Shown piece after piece: positions 29,229 to 36,696 of a DNA stretch of 64,000 nt. Under the pieces are notes generated by a model. The model was not told the DNA's origin and searched no databases. It saw only the letters and a list, made by a program, of their open reading frames with translations. The stretch comes from Pelagihabitans sp963760375 (GTDB taxonomy: Bacteria; Bacteroidota; Bacteroidia; Flavobacteriales; Flavobacteriaceae): the NCBI GenBank assembly GCA_963760375.1, contig CAVXCS010000005.1:62001-126000 (forward strand). The letters are read 5' to 3'. Within the stretch, counting starts at the first letter, position 1, and each line of letters opens with the position of its first letter. The position numbers were made by a program, and so were the translations under genes.

Positions 29229-30599
29229 ATGGAGACCATTGTTATCATTGTATTTATCGTGGGCTATCTGGCCATTACCCTTGAACATAACCTTAAAATC
29301 GACAAGCTCATTCCGGCACTGGGCATGATGGCCATTCTTTGGGCCATTATTGCCGTCAACAATATGTCGGTTTTTGAAGTGAACACGGAACTGCTGGAAC
29401 TGGAAGAAGGTAGTTTGGAGGGAATTTTGTTGCACCATATGGGGAAAACCGCGGAAATCCTTGTTTTTCTCTTAGGAGCCATGACCATTGTAGAGATTAT
29501 CGATTATTTCAACGGTTTTGCTACGATCAAGGGCTATGTGAAAACAAGGAGCAAGAAAAGATTGCTCTGGATCGTTTCCTCATTGGCATTCGTGCTTTCC
29601 GCCATTATCGACAACCTTACCGCTACCATTGTTTTGATCACCATCTTGCAGAAGTTGATCAATGACAGGGACTTGCGTTTATGGTTCGCCGGTTTGATCA
29701 TTGTTGCCGCCAATGCGGGAGGTGCCTGGTCGCCCATAGGTGATGTTACCACCACCATGCTTTGGATCGCCAACAAGGTTACGGCGCTCGTTTTGATAGA
29801 ACATGTCTTGATCCCTTCGATCGTCTGTTATGCGGTACCTACATTTATCGCCTCGCGCCTGCCCATATTCAAGGGTGATATCGCCATGGAGACGGAGGAA
29901 AACGAAATGGCGGTTTCCAAGTATGGACCGACCATGTTCTATCTCGGACTTGGGATGATCATTTTTGTGCCCGTCTTTAAAACCTTGACCCATTTGCCCC
30001 CCTATATGGGCATGATGCTGTCTTTGGCGGTTGTGGCGGCATTCGCCGAAATCTATAGTTTCAGAAAGTTCAGTATTACCGAATTGGGCGGGGAAGATAG
30101 CGCACATGGTGGGCCCCACCATAGTCCCGTACACCGTTCGCTTTCCAAAATCGAGCTGCCCAGTATTTTGTTTTTCCTTGGTATATTATTGGCGGTCGCC
30201 GCCTTGGAATCGTTGGGGATGTTATTCCACTTCGCCGAAACCTTGAATGAAACGGTTCCGGGTATGGGTACCGAACTAAATTCGACCAAAATCTCGGATC
30301 TTGTGGTCTTGATCTTAGGGGTCGGATCGGCGGTTATCGACAATGTACCTCTGGTCGCCGCAAGTATCGGAATGTTTCAAATTGGTGTTGATGAACCCGC
30401 ATGGCACTTCATCGCATATTCAGCGGGAACGGGGGGCAGCATGCTCATTATCGGTTCTGCGGCCGGTGTGGTGGCGATGGGTATGGAAAAGATCGATTTT
30501 TTCTGGTATTTGAAGAAAATATCGCTGTTGGCCCTCGTAGGATTTTTGGCTGGAGCCGCTGCCTTTATTCTAATGCGAAATTTTATACTGAACGTATAA
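29229..30599 (+). CDS. nhaD: Na+/H+ antiporter NhaD
   Basis: A 456-residue inner-membrane protein with about 12 hydrophobic segments. It exchanges cytoplasmic Na+ for protons. Typical NhaD sequences are visible: SAIIDNLTATIVLITILQ with the conserved acidic-Asn pair, NAGGAWSPIGDVTTTMLWIA, VGSAVIDNVPLVAASIGMF, and GTGGSMLIIGSAAGVVAMGM. A cytoplasmic loop between helices (GGEDSAHGGPHHSPVHRS) is histidine-rich. The gene lies 15 bp behind the amino-acid dehydrogenase and 49 bp before the exbB start, suggesting one transcript. This fits a marine, Na+-exposed bacterium. Confidence 0.95.
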   Translation: METIVIIVFIVGYLAITLEHNLKIDKLIPALGMMAILWAIIAVNNMSVFEVNTELLELEEGSLEGILLHHMGKTAEILVFLLGAMTIVEIIDYFNGFATIKGYVKTRSKKRLLWIVSSLAFVLSAIIDNLTATIVLITILQKLINDRDLRLWFAGLIIVAANAGGAWSPIGDVTTTMLWIANKVTALVLIEHVLIPSIVCYAVPTFIASRLPIFKGDIAMETEENEMAVSKYGPTMFYLGLGMIIFVPVFKTLTHLPPYMGMMLSLAVVAAFAEIYSFRKFSITELGGEDSAHGGPHHSPVHRSLSKIELPSILFFLGILLAVAALESLGMLFHFAETLNETVPGMGTELNSTKISDLVVLILGVGSAVIDNVPLVAASIGMFQIGVDEPAWHFIAYSAGTGGSMLIIGSAAGVVAMGMEKIDFFWYLKKISLLALVGFLAGAAAFILMRNFILNV

Positions 30600-30648
30600 T
30601 TTATTCGACATAATGCCGTTATTAAGGCAAATTAACACTAGAACCTAT

Positions 30649-31341
30649 ATGTTATTGTTTCAAAACCTTGCCCAAGACCCGGAAACGGGCTTGGTTGTAT
30701 CCGAGGAGAAAACCCTATCGGTCATCGATCTGATCTTCAATGGGGGTGCCGGTAGTATCATCATCATCTCCGTATTGTTCATCATGTTGGGTGTTGCCCT
30801 CTACATTTATTTCGAAAGGATCTTGGCGATCAAAGCGGCTTCCCAAATCGACAAAAATTTTATGAACCAGATCAGGGATTATGTATCCAGCGGCAAATTG
30901 GATGCCGCCAAAATACTTTGTGCCCAGAACGATTCGCCCGTGGCCCGTTTAACCGAGAAGGGCATTTCAAGGATCGGCAAACCCTTGGACGATATCAACA
31001 CGGCCATTGAAAATGCCGGTACTTTGGAGGTTTATAAATTGGAGAAGAACGTTACCATATTGGCCACGGTGGCCGGTGCGGCTCCAATGATCGGCTTCCT
31101 GGGAACCGTGATCGGTATGATCTTGGCCTTCCATGAAATGGCCAGTAGCGGGGGGCAAGCCGAAATGGGTTCATTGGCATCGGGGATCTATACCGCGATG
31201 ACCACTACCGTTGCAGGGCTTATCGTGGGCATCATCGCTTATATTGGCTACAACCATTTGGTGAACCGAACCGACAAGGTCGTGCATGCCATGGAAGCCA
31301 ATGCCGTGGAATTCCTCGACCTGCTCAACGAGCCCCTATAG
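30649..31341 (+). CDS. exbB: MotA/TolQ/ExbB proton-channel family protein
   Basis: The protein has 230 residues from the ATG at 30649 (MLLFQNLAQD); an ATG 36 bp upstream is possible but gives an atypical N-terminus. It is an inner-membrane channel subunit that with ExbD uses the proton gradient to drive TonB. Three hydrophobic helices are seen: GSIIIISVLFIMLGVALYIYF (about 40-60), TILATVAGAAPMIGFLGTVIG (about 135-155) and a helix starting TTTVAGLIVGIIAYIGY (about 185-205), with the family AAPMIGFLGTVIGMI and ASGIYTAMTTTVAGL motifs. exbD follows after 83 bp. Confidence 0.93.
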   Translation: MLLFQNLAQDPETGLVVSEEKTLSVIDLIFNGGAGSIIIISVLFIMLGVALYIYFERILAIKAASQIDKNFMNQIRDYVSSGKLDAAKILCAQNDSPVARLTEKGISRIGKPLDDINTAIENAGTLEVYKLEKNVTILATVAGAAPMIGFLGTVIGMILAFHEMASSGGQAEMGSLASGIYTAMTTTVAGLIVGIIAYIGYNHLVNRTDKVVHAMEANAVEFLDLLNEPL

Positions 31342-31424
31342 GAATAAGGGCGGTGGTTGCCAATCCGGGTTCTGAACAAAAATTCGGAAGGCAAGGCGTA
31401 CAAAGAACATCAAAATGAAAAATC

Positions 31425-31811
31425 GTGAAATTAAAAGGAAGAAATAAGGTCAGTCCTGATTTTAGCATGGCGTCGATGACGGACATCGTTTTTTTACTGC
31501 TGATATTTTTCATGCTCACGGCGAATTCCCCGAATGCATTGGATCTTCTATTGCCAAAGGCAAAAGGGAAATCGACCAATACGCAAAACGTATCGGTGAG
31601 CATCGATCAAAACCTGCAGTACTACGTGAACAACCAGAAGATCAACGGAGAATATATTGAAATTGAATTAAAAAAGGCACTGGAAGGCCAGGAAAAACCC
31701 ACTATTATCCTAAGGGCGGAAGAGAGCGTTGCCATCAGAGAGGCGGTCAACGTGATGGATATCGCCAATAGGAACAACTATAAGGTTATTTTGGCCGTGC
31801 GACCCAATTGA
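31425..31811 (+). CDS. exbD: ExbD/TolR family biopolymer transport protein
   Basis: A 128-residue protein with a single membrane helix (SMTDIVFLLLIFFMLTA) carrying the conserved Asp of ExbD/TolR (in MTDIVFLL), then a periplasmic domain. The start is a GTG (31425-31427): the family N-terminus GRNKVSPDFSMASMTD begins right there, and the nearby ATG at 31415 is out of frame and stops after ten codons. ExbD works with ExbB to energise the TonB-like protein encoded next, whose ATG overlaps the exbD stop by one base. Confidence 0.92.
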   Translation: MKLKGRNKVSPDFSMASMTDIVFLLLIFFMLTANSPNALDLLLPKAKGKSTNTQNVSVSIDQNLQYYVNNQKINGEYIEIELKKALEGQEKPTIILRAEESVAIREAVNVMDIANRNNYKVILAVRPN

Positions 31812-32710
31812 TGTCGTTACTAGATACGAGACACAAAAAACAATCCTTCACGCTCACAACCTTGCTTTTGAGCGTGCTGCTGCTTGTGCTGTTTTATATC
31901 GGCCTGAGCTATATGGATCCCCCAATTGAGAACGGCATCTCCGTTAATTTCGGGACTACCGACTTTGGTAGTGGCCCCGTGCAGCCCAAAGAGAAAATAA
32001 AATCGGAACCCTTGAACACCCCACCGGTAGAACCTACGGTTCAAGAGAAGGTGGTGGAAGAAGTGCAGGAAGAGGTTGCCGAAAAAGAGAAGGCCAAAGA
32101 AGCCCCAGCGGAGAAAGTCCTGACCCAGGAAAGTGAAGAATCAATTCGGATAAAACAACAGCAGGAAACCAAAAGAAAGGCCGAAGCCGCCGCACAGAAA
32201 GCACAGGCAGAGGCAGACCGCGTGGCCCGGGAAAAGGCACTTGCCGCCGAAAAGGCCAAGCAGGCCCAGGATGCCAAAAAAAGGGAGCTCGATGCACTGA
32301 TGGGCGGCCTCAACAAGTCTGACGGTACTGCTTCGGGATCGGAAGGTAACGATACCAAAGCGGGTGACAAGGGACAACCCGATGGCGACCCGTACGCGAC
32401 AAGTTATTATGGAAGTCCGGGTGCTGGAAGTGGCACCGGTGGTTATGGCCTCAATGGCAGAACTTTAGTGAATAAAGGCAAGGTGCCCCAAGAATGCAAC
32501 GAGGAAGGGCGGGTCGTGGTGCAGATCGTAGTCGATAGAAACGGAAGGGTGATCAGTGCCACCCCAGGGGTAAAAGGCACGACCAACACTGCCGCCTGCT
32601 TATTGGAACCGGCCAAAAAGACGGCATTTATGCACCAATGGAACCTCGATTCGAATGCGCCAAGCCAGCAAGTTGGGTTTGTCGTGGTCAATTTTAAATT
32701 GGGCGAGTAA
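31811..32710 (+). CDS. tonB: TonB-like energy transducer
   Basis: A 299-residue protein with a short cytoplasmic basic N-terminus, one membrane helix (FTLTTLLLSVLLLVLFYIGL, about 14-33), a long periplasmic stalk rich in K, E, A and P (about 60-165: VVEEVQEEVAEKEKAKEAPA, AEAAAQKAQAEADRVAREKA), a Gly/Ser linker (GSPGAGSGTGGYGLNG) and a C-terminal TonB-like domain (VPQECNEEGRVVVQIVVDRN, GRVISATPGVKGTTN, VGFVVVNFKLGE). It should link the ExbB/ExbD motor to outer-membrane receptors. The ATG overlaps the exbD stop by one base and the stop abuts folC, so translation is coupled on both sides. Confidence 0.88.
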   Translation: MSLLDTRHKKQSFTLTTLLLSVLLLVLFYIGLSYMDPPIENGISVNFGTTDFGSGPVQPKEKIKSEPLNTPPVEPTVQEKVVEEVQEEVAEKEKAKEAPAEKVLTQESEESIRIKQQQETKRKAEAAAQKAQAEADRVAREKALAAEKAKQAQDAKKRELDALMGGLNKSDGTASGSEGNDTKAGDKGQPDGDPYATSYYGSPGAGSGTGGYGLNGRTLVNKGKVPQECNEEGRVVVQIVVDRNGRVISATPGVKGTTNTAACLLEPAKKTAFMHQWNLDSNAPSQQVGFVVVNFKLGE

Positions 32711-33922
32711 GTGACCTACAAGGAAACTTTGGCATGGATGTACGCCCAACTACCCATGTACCAAAAAAACGGGAAATCGGCCTATACCGCCAAGTTGGAC
32801 AATATTCAACGCCTTGCCGAACACCTTCGGCATCCCGAACAAAAATTCAAGAGCATCCATATAGCGGGAACCAATGGCAAAGGTTCAAGCAGCCATATGT
32901 TGGCCTCCATACTTCAGGAAGCAGGCTACACCGTAGGATTATATACCTCCCCCCATCTTAAGGATTTCCGTGAACGGATCCGTATCAACGGGAAACCGGT
33001 CGACCGGAAATTTGTAACAGAATTTATCACACGGCACAGGGCTTATTTCGAAACCAGCCACTTGTCCTTTTTTGAAATGACCGTCGGCATGGCATTCGAT
33101 TACTTCGCAAAGAAAAAAGTGGACATTGCGATCATTGAGGTAGGAATGGGCGGGCGGTTGGATTCGACCAATATTGTTTTACCGGAAGTGTCGCTGATTA
33201 CCAATATTGGGTTGGACCACACCGACATTTTGGGAGAAACCTTAGAGGCGATCGCCCATGAAAAGGCGGGTATCATCAAGGAAGGCATACCTGTAGTTGT
33301 GAGTGAAACACAAGAGGAGACCAAAGATGTATTTAAGTCGATCGCATATCATCGACGCGCCCCGTTGGTATATGCGGATCAAATGGCGCACAAGGTTTAT
33401 CAAACCGACTTACTGGGCAACTACCAACCGAGGAATGTGAGGGGCGTTTTGGCGGTCTTACAACAATTGAAAGGCTTCAAGGTGCAACAGCAACATATCG
33501 TCAAGGGATTGAGAAATGTGGTGAAAAACACCGGACTCAAAGGCAGATGGCAGCTACTGGGAACAAGGCCCATGGTGGTTTGCGACACGGCCCACAACGC
33601 CGAAGGACTTAGTTTGGTCATCGACCAGATTCTGCAACAAAAATTCGAGGGACTTCATTTCGTTCTAGGTTTTGTGAAGGAAAAAAAATTGGAGGGGGTT
33701 ATGCCTTTGCTCCCCAAAAATGCGATTTATTATTTTTGCCGGCCCAAAATAGCACGGGGCCTTGATGAGAAGGTACTAAAACAAAATGCCGAGGGATACG
33801 GGCTTCATGGCAAGGCATATTCAAGTGTGCGCAAAGCCTTGGGAGCGGCAAAGCGGAATGCTTCAGCCAAGGATTTTATTTTCGTTGGTGGAAGCAATTT
33901 TGTGGTCGCCGAGGTGGTTTGA
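32711..33922 (+). CDS. folC: Folylpolyglutamate synthase / dihydrofolate synthase
   Basis: A 403-residue ATP-dependent ligase that adds glutamate to dihydropteroate and folates. The Mur-ligase-type P-loop HIAGTNGKGSSSHMLASIL, the TSPHLKDFRERI segment, MGGRLDSTN and GLDHTDILGETLEAIAHEKAGIIKEG, and the C-terminal VVCDTAHNAEGL are typical. The start is a GTG directly after the tonB stop (32708-32710); the first in-frame ATG would remove the conserved N-terminal YKETLAWMYAQLPMYQ. It ends the gdh-nhaD-exbB-exbD-tonB-folC string; tRNA-Val follows 60 bp later with its own promoter. Confidence 0.95.
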   Translation: MTYKETLAWMYAQLPMYQKNGKSAYTAKLDNIQRLAEHLRHPEQKFKSIHIAGTNGKGSSSHMLASILQEAGYTVGLYTSPHLKDFRERIRINGKPVDRKFVTEFITRHRAYFETSHLSFFEMTVGMAFDYFAKKKVDIAIIEVGMGGRLDSTNIVLPEVSLITNIGLDHTDILGETLEAIAHEKAGIIKEGIPVVVSETQEETKDVFKSIAYHRRAPLVYADQMAHKVYQTDLLGNYQPRNVRGVLAVLQQLKGFKVQQQHIVKGLRNVVKNTGLKGRWQLLGTRPMVVCDTAHNAEGLSLVIDQILQQKFEGLHFVLGFVKEKKLEGVMPLLPKNAIYYFCRPKIARGLDEKVLKQNAEGYGLHGKAYSSVRKALGAAKRNASAKDFIFVGGSNFVVAEVV

Positions 33923-33941
33923 TTTTTTGTTCGTTTTTCTT

Positions 33942-33970
33942 TTGGCAAAGCCAAAAGTATTCTATATTTG
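33942..33970 (+). promoter_or_regulatory. Promoter of tRNA-Val (TAC)
   Basis: TTG at 33942-33944, 18 bp, then TATATTTG at 33963-33970, 11 bp before the tRNA. It matches the Bacteroidetes consensus. Transcription would start just upstream of the tRNA 5' end. Confidence 0.7.
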
Positions 33971-33981
33971 CACACCTTTAT

Positions 33982-34056
33982 GGGCAATTAGCTCAGTTGG
34001 TTCAGAGCACCTCGTTTACACCGAGGGGGTCGGGGGTTCGAGCCCCTCATTGCCCA
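33982..34056 (+). tRNA. tRNA-Val (TAC)
   Basis: Acceptor GGGCAAT/ATTGCCC; D-arm GCTC..GAGC; anticodon stem CCTCG/CGAGG with loop TTTACAC, anticodon TAC; T-arm GGGGG-TTCGAGC-CCCTC; discriminator A at 34056. CCA is not encoded. Its 3' half is repeated in the two following 362-bp units. Confidence 0.96.
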
Positions 34057-34057
34057 C

Positions 34058-34086
34058 AAAAATCATCCCCTGCGGATGATTTTTTT
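34058..34086 (+). terminator. Terminator behind tRNA-Val, copy 1
   Basis: AAAATCATCC pairs perfectly with GGATGATTTT around the loop CCTGC, followed by a T-run. The same hairpin recurs at 34420-34448 and 34782-34810 as part of the 362-bp unit. The nuclease start codon lies only three bases after the T-run. Confidence 0.85.
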
Positions 34087-34089
34087 GTT

Positions 34090-34341
34090 ATGTGTTATTT
34101 CTACATCCTTTATTCCAAGACCCTGGATCGTTACTATCTCGGCCATAGCTGTGACAGCCTCGAAAACCGGCTTCGTCAGCACCTTTACGAGCATGGCGGA
34201 TTTACTGGAAAGGCCAAGGACTGGAAACTGGTATATCACGAAACATTCCAATCAAAGTCGGCCGCCTACGGGCGTGAACGACAGGTAAAAAGGTGGAAGA
34301 ACAGGCTATTGGTGGAAAGGCTGATCGAGGAAGGTAGCTGA
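34090..34341 (+). CDS. Small GIY-YIG nuclease family protein, copy 1
   Basis: An 83-residue single-domain protein of the GIY-YIG superfamily (UvrC-N/YhbQ-like). Family marks are FYILYS (GIY strand), RYYLGHS with the YIG-type Tyr16-Leu17-Gly18, R27 in ENRLRQH31, the TGKAKDWKLVYHE strand, and E63 in YGRERQVKRWK. Catalytic residues therefore look intact. The ATG at 34090 is three bases past the tRNA-Val terminator T-run. A longer open frame runs back through the tRNA gene and must be ignored. No promoter of its own is seen, so expression may depend on read-through from tRNA-Val. The biological role is unknown. Confidence 0.85.
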   Translation: MCYFYILYSKTLDRYYLGHSCDSLENRLRQHLYEHGGFTGKAKDWKLVYHETFQSKSAAYGRERQVKRWKNRLLVERLIEEGS

Positions 34342-34451
34342 TATCGCATCGCTGTTGTTGGTTCGGCGCATCCCGATGTCCATCGGGAGGGTCGGGGGTT
34401 CGAGCCCCTCATTGCCCACAAAAATCATCCCCTGCGGATGATTTTTTTGTT

Positions 34452-34703
34452 ATGTGTTATTTCTACATCCTTTATTCCAAGACCCTGGATCGTTACTATC
34501 TCGGCCATAGCTGTGACAGCCTCGAAAACCGGCTTCGACAGCACCTTTACGAGCATGGCGGATTTACTGGAAAGGCCAAGGACTGGAAACTGGTATATCA
34601 CGAAACATTCCAATCAAAGTCGGCCGCCTACGGGCGTGAACGACAGGTAAAAAGGTGGAAGAACAGGCTATTGGTGGAAAGGCTGATCGAGGAAGGTAGC
34701 TGA
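34452..34703 (+). CDS. Small GIY-YIG nuclease family protein, copy 2
   Basis: Protein identical to copy 1: the single base change (CGT to CGA in an Arg codon, R29) is silent. It follows a second copy of the terminator hairpin and a duplicated tRNA-Val 3' half. Near-perfect identity over 362 bp means a recent duplication or ongoing gene conversion. All GIY-YIG residues named for copy 1 are kept. Confidence 0.85.
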   Translation: MCYFYILYSKTLDRYYLGHSCDSLENRLRQHLYEHGGFTGKAKDWKLVYHETFQSKSAAYGRERQVKRWKNRLLVERLIEEGS

Positions 34704-34813
34704 TATCGCATCGCTGTTGTTGGTTCGGCGCATCCCGATGTCCATCGGGAGGGTCGGGGGTTCGAGCCCCTCATTGCCCACAAAAATCATCCCCTGCGGA
34801 TGATTTTTTTGTT

Positions 34814-34933
34814 ATGTGTTATTTCTACATCCTTTATTCCAAGACCCTGGATCGTTACTGTCTCGGCCTCTACAATGTAAAAGGGTTAAGCTGCCAAATT
34901 GTTAAGCTTAAACAAAAATTGATGCCCGTCTAA
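34814..34933 (+). pseudogene. Truncated GIY-YIG nuclease, copy 3
   Basis: The copy matches the other two for 18 codons and then loses homology after base 34868, continuing into unrelated sequence until a stop at 34931-34933. Within the kept part one base differs (34860 G), turning the YIG-motif Tyr16 into Cys. The R, H and Glu catalytic positions are absent, so no nuclease can result. Confidence 0.8.
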
Positions 34934-34983
34934 AAATCATATCGTATTATTGAATAGCTGCGAAAAATGCAGTATACCATTAA

Positions 34984-35670
34984 ATGAAAACGAACATGAA
35001 AATATTGGCATTCAGTGTATTGACCATGATGCTTATGGCATCGGCAAACGCCCAGGAAACCACAATCGATTTGGCATCTTTCAAGGAAGTAAAGGGATAC
35101 GACCAACTCAATATCACGTTGGAAAAATCATCGAAGAACCAAGCTGTCGTCAGTGGTGACCATCAAAGCGAAGTTAAAATTGTCAATGACAATGGTCTGT
35201 TGAGGATCCGTATGGAGCTCGATAACATCTTAAAAGGCAAAAACACCTCCGTTACCCTTTACCATGCTGAAGATTTGATTTTGGTCGATGCGAATGAAGG
35301 CGCCACAATCAACAGTAAAGAGGCATTAATGGCGAGCACCCTTACTTTAAGGGCACAGGAGGGCGGTAAAATAAAGCTTGGTGTACAATCACGCAATTTG
35401 AGCTCAAAAGCGGTCACCGGAGGCATTATCGAAGTTTCGGGCTCGGCGACCGAACAGGAAGTCACCGTTAGGACCGGCGGGGAATATCTAGGAAAAAATC
35501 TAAAGACCGAAAAAACCGATGTAACGGTCTTTGCAGGTGGAAAGGCTGCGATAAGTGCTTCCGAATATGCGGAGGCAAATGTTACCGCCGGCGGATCTAT
35601 TGAGGTTTTTGGAAATCCCAAACAAATTGAGCGGAACGAAACTTTTGGGGGTTCGATTAAAAAGATGTAA
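34984..35670 (+). CDS. DUF2807 'head GIN' domain protein (putative surface adhesin)
   Basis: A 228-residue secreted protein: signal peptide (MKTNMKILAFSVLTMMLMASANAQ), then a beta-helix-like domain. The segments SFKEVKGYDQLNITLEKS, LRIRMELDNILKGKNTSVTLY, LVDANEGATINSKEALMAST and TVFAGGKAAISASEYAEANV, then TAGGSIEVFGNP, show the repeated Gly/Ala/Ser-rich strands of the DUF2807 family, described as putative autotransporter adhesins in Bacteroidetes. It would be periplasmic or on the cell surface. It lies just behind the broken third nuclease unit, so the repeat array ends in its upstream region and may affect its promoter. The exact role is unknown. Confidence 0.82.
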   Translation: MKTNMKILAFSVLTMMLMASANAQETTIDLASFKEVKGYDQLNITLEKSSKNQAVVSGDHQSEVKIVNDNGLLRIRMELDNILKGKNTSVTLYHAEDLILVDANEGATINSKEALMASTLTLRAQEGGKIKLGVQSRNLSSKAVTGGIIEVSGSATEQEVTVRTGGEYLGKNLKTEKTDVTVFAGGKAAISASEYAEANVTAGGSIEVFGNPKQIERNETFGGSIKKM

Positions 35671-35902
35671 GCTATTGGGTTATTTTTCGACAAAGTGGAT
35701 CAATTTCATGGAAACCTTTGTTGGTGCCGATAAAATGATAGGAAAGCTGTTCAAATAGCAATATAGCGGTCCTTACATGGGTTGGTTAATCCATTGCACG
35801 TTAAAGTATTGTTATTGTGTTTAACCAGTGCTATTAAACGTTAGACATTTACTATTTTTGAGGGAGAATGAAGGAACGAGTTTAAACTAAGCCCTGAATA
35901 AG

Positions 35903-36067
35903 ATGTTTGGATTATTTAAAAAGAAATCACAAAAGGAAAAGCTCCAAGAGCAATATCAAAAATTAATGGCCGAAGCCCATCGTTTATCGACCACCAATAG
36001 GAAGCAGAGCGATGGTAAAATCGCTGAGGCAGAACTGGTGATGCAAGAAATCGATAAGCTTCGGTGA
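35903..36067 (+). CDS. Lacal_2735 family small protein
   Basis: A 54-residue protein beginning MFGLFKKKSQKEKLQEQYQK and continuing LMAEAHRLSTTNRKQSDGKI, then a short helix ending DKLR. This is the pattern of the Lacal_2735 family, small highly charged helical proteins of flavobacteria. It probably forms a coiled coil; function unknown. A TATTTTTG -7 element lies about 43 bp upstream (35853-35860). It is the first gene of a co-oriented light/flavin cluster and ends 34 bp before the next start. Confidence 0.8.
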   Translation: MFGLFKKKSQKEKLQEQYQKLMAEAHRLSTTNRKQSDGKIAEAELVMQEIDKLR

Positions 36068-36101
36068 TGATTGGAGCGAATAGGTGTATATTGAGAATTT
36101 A

Positions 36102-36356
36102 ATGCGCATGCTCATGCAAATAAGTAATGATTTATCGGATCGCGTTCTAGAATTTGAAGGGCGCAAAATGTCTGGGATGACTACCAGCGATAGGGTTTCC
36201 GCATCGCGACTGGCCAAGGCCCTTATCCTGGAATTGAATGAAGTATATAAGAAAACAAAGGAACCCGAGATCATGGAGACCATGAAACGGCTGACTGTGA
36301 TCAAACGTAAAGTGGACAAACGGTTGAAAGGGCGCATGCCCGAAATGAGCGAATAG
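36102..36356 (+). CDS. Small helical protein of unknown function
   Basis: The protein has 84 residues from the ATG at 36102; a GTG at 36084 would add six. Its sequence is helical and charged (ISNDLSDRVLEFEGRKMSG, DRVSASRLAKALILELNEVY, EIMETMKRLTVIKRKVDKRL), with no signal peptide. It lies between the Lacal_2735 gene and the DUF2805 gene, all on the plus strand with short gaps, so it is presumably co-expressed with the photolyase-like genes. I do not recognise a named family. Confidence 0.65.
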   Translation: MRMLMQISNDLSDRVLEFEGRKMSGMTTSDRVSASRLAKALILELNEVYKKTKEPEIMETMKRLTVIKRKVDKRLKGRMPEMSE

Positions 36357-36360
36357 CGAC

Positions 36361-36696
36361 ATGCCCACCAAAACTTCTTACCACGCCTTGATACCAAATG
36401 ACGTTTCCAACAAAAGCGCCGATGGCTTGACCGAACGGGAACTTGACCGTATCGTGGAAATGGCATGGGAAGATCGCACGCCTTTTGAAGCCATTGCTTA
36501 CCAGTTCGGTTTTTCCGAGCCCGATGTCATACGGCTCATGAGGGGGCAGTTGAAGGAAAGGAGTTTTAAAGCTTGGCGAAAAAGGGTGAACAGTGGGGTA
36601 AGTCAAAAACACCTTAAAAAAAGAAACCCCGAAATCGATCGTTTTAAGTGTTCGCGTCAAAAGGCCATATCCAATAACAAAATCAGCAAAAGATAA
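36361..36696 (+). CDS. TIGR03643/DUF2805 family protein
   Basis: A 111-residue basic protein. The segment LTERELDRIVEMAWEDRTPF followed by EAIAYQFGFSEPDVIRLMRG and ERSFKAWRKRV is typical of the TIGR03643 (DUF2805) family and reads like a helix-turn-helix, so nucleic-acid binding is plausible. The Lys/Arg-rich C-terminus (KHLKKRNPEIDRFKCSRQKA) supports this. The family is known to me as a frequent neighbour of cryptochrome/photolyase genes, as here. The stop overlaps the next ATG by one base, so the photolyase-like protein is translationally coupled. Confidence 0.8.
   Translation: MPTKTSYHALIPNDVSNKSADGLTERELDRIVEMAWEDRTPFEAIAYQFGFSEPDVIRLMRGQLKERSFKAWRKRVNSGVSQKHLKKRNPEIDRFKCSRQKAISNNKISKR

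Larger units (their letters stand above)
34028..34868 (+). repeat. Tandem 362-bp units carrying tRNA-Val 3' half, terminator and GIY-YIG gene
   Basis: Unit 1 spans 34028-34389, unit 2 34390-34751, and a truncated unit 3 34752-34868. Each starts with the tRNA-Val sequence from variable loop to acceptor 3' end, then the terminator hairpin, then the nuclease gene, then a tail. The tail is a degenerate tRNA: GTTGGTTC (34357-34364) equals the D-loop at 33996-34003; the anticodon arm is replaced by TCCCGAT-GTCC-ATCGGGA (34371-34388, again 34733-34750); and the next unit supplies the 3' half. D-loop to 3'-half spacing is 33 bp, against 32 in the real tRNA. Units 1 and 2 differ at one base I could find (34176 T, 34538 A). 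Confidence 0.9.

Noticed and set aside
33919..34341. A 140-residue open frame running through tRNA-Val into the first nuclease gene
   Set aside because: It reads through folC's end, the tRNA and its terminator. The second unit shows that the real gene starts at the equivalent of 34090.
34028..34868. CRISPR array
   Set aside because: The repeats are 362 bp, directly adjacent with no spacers, and coding.
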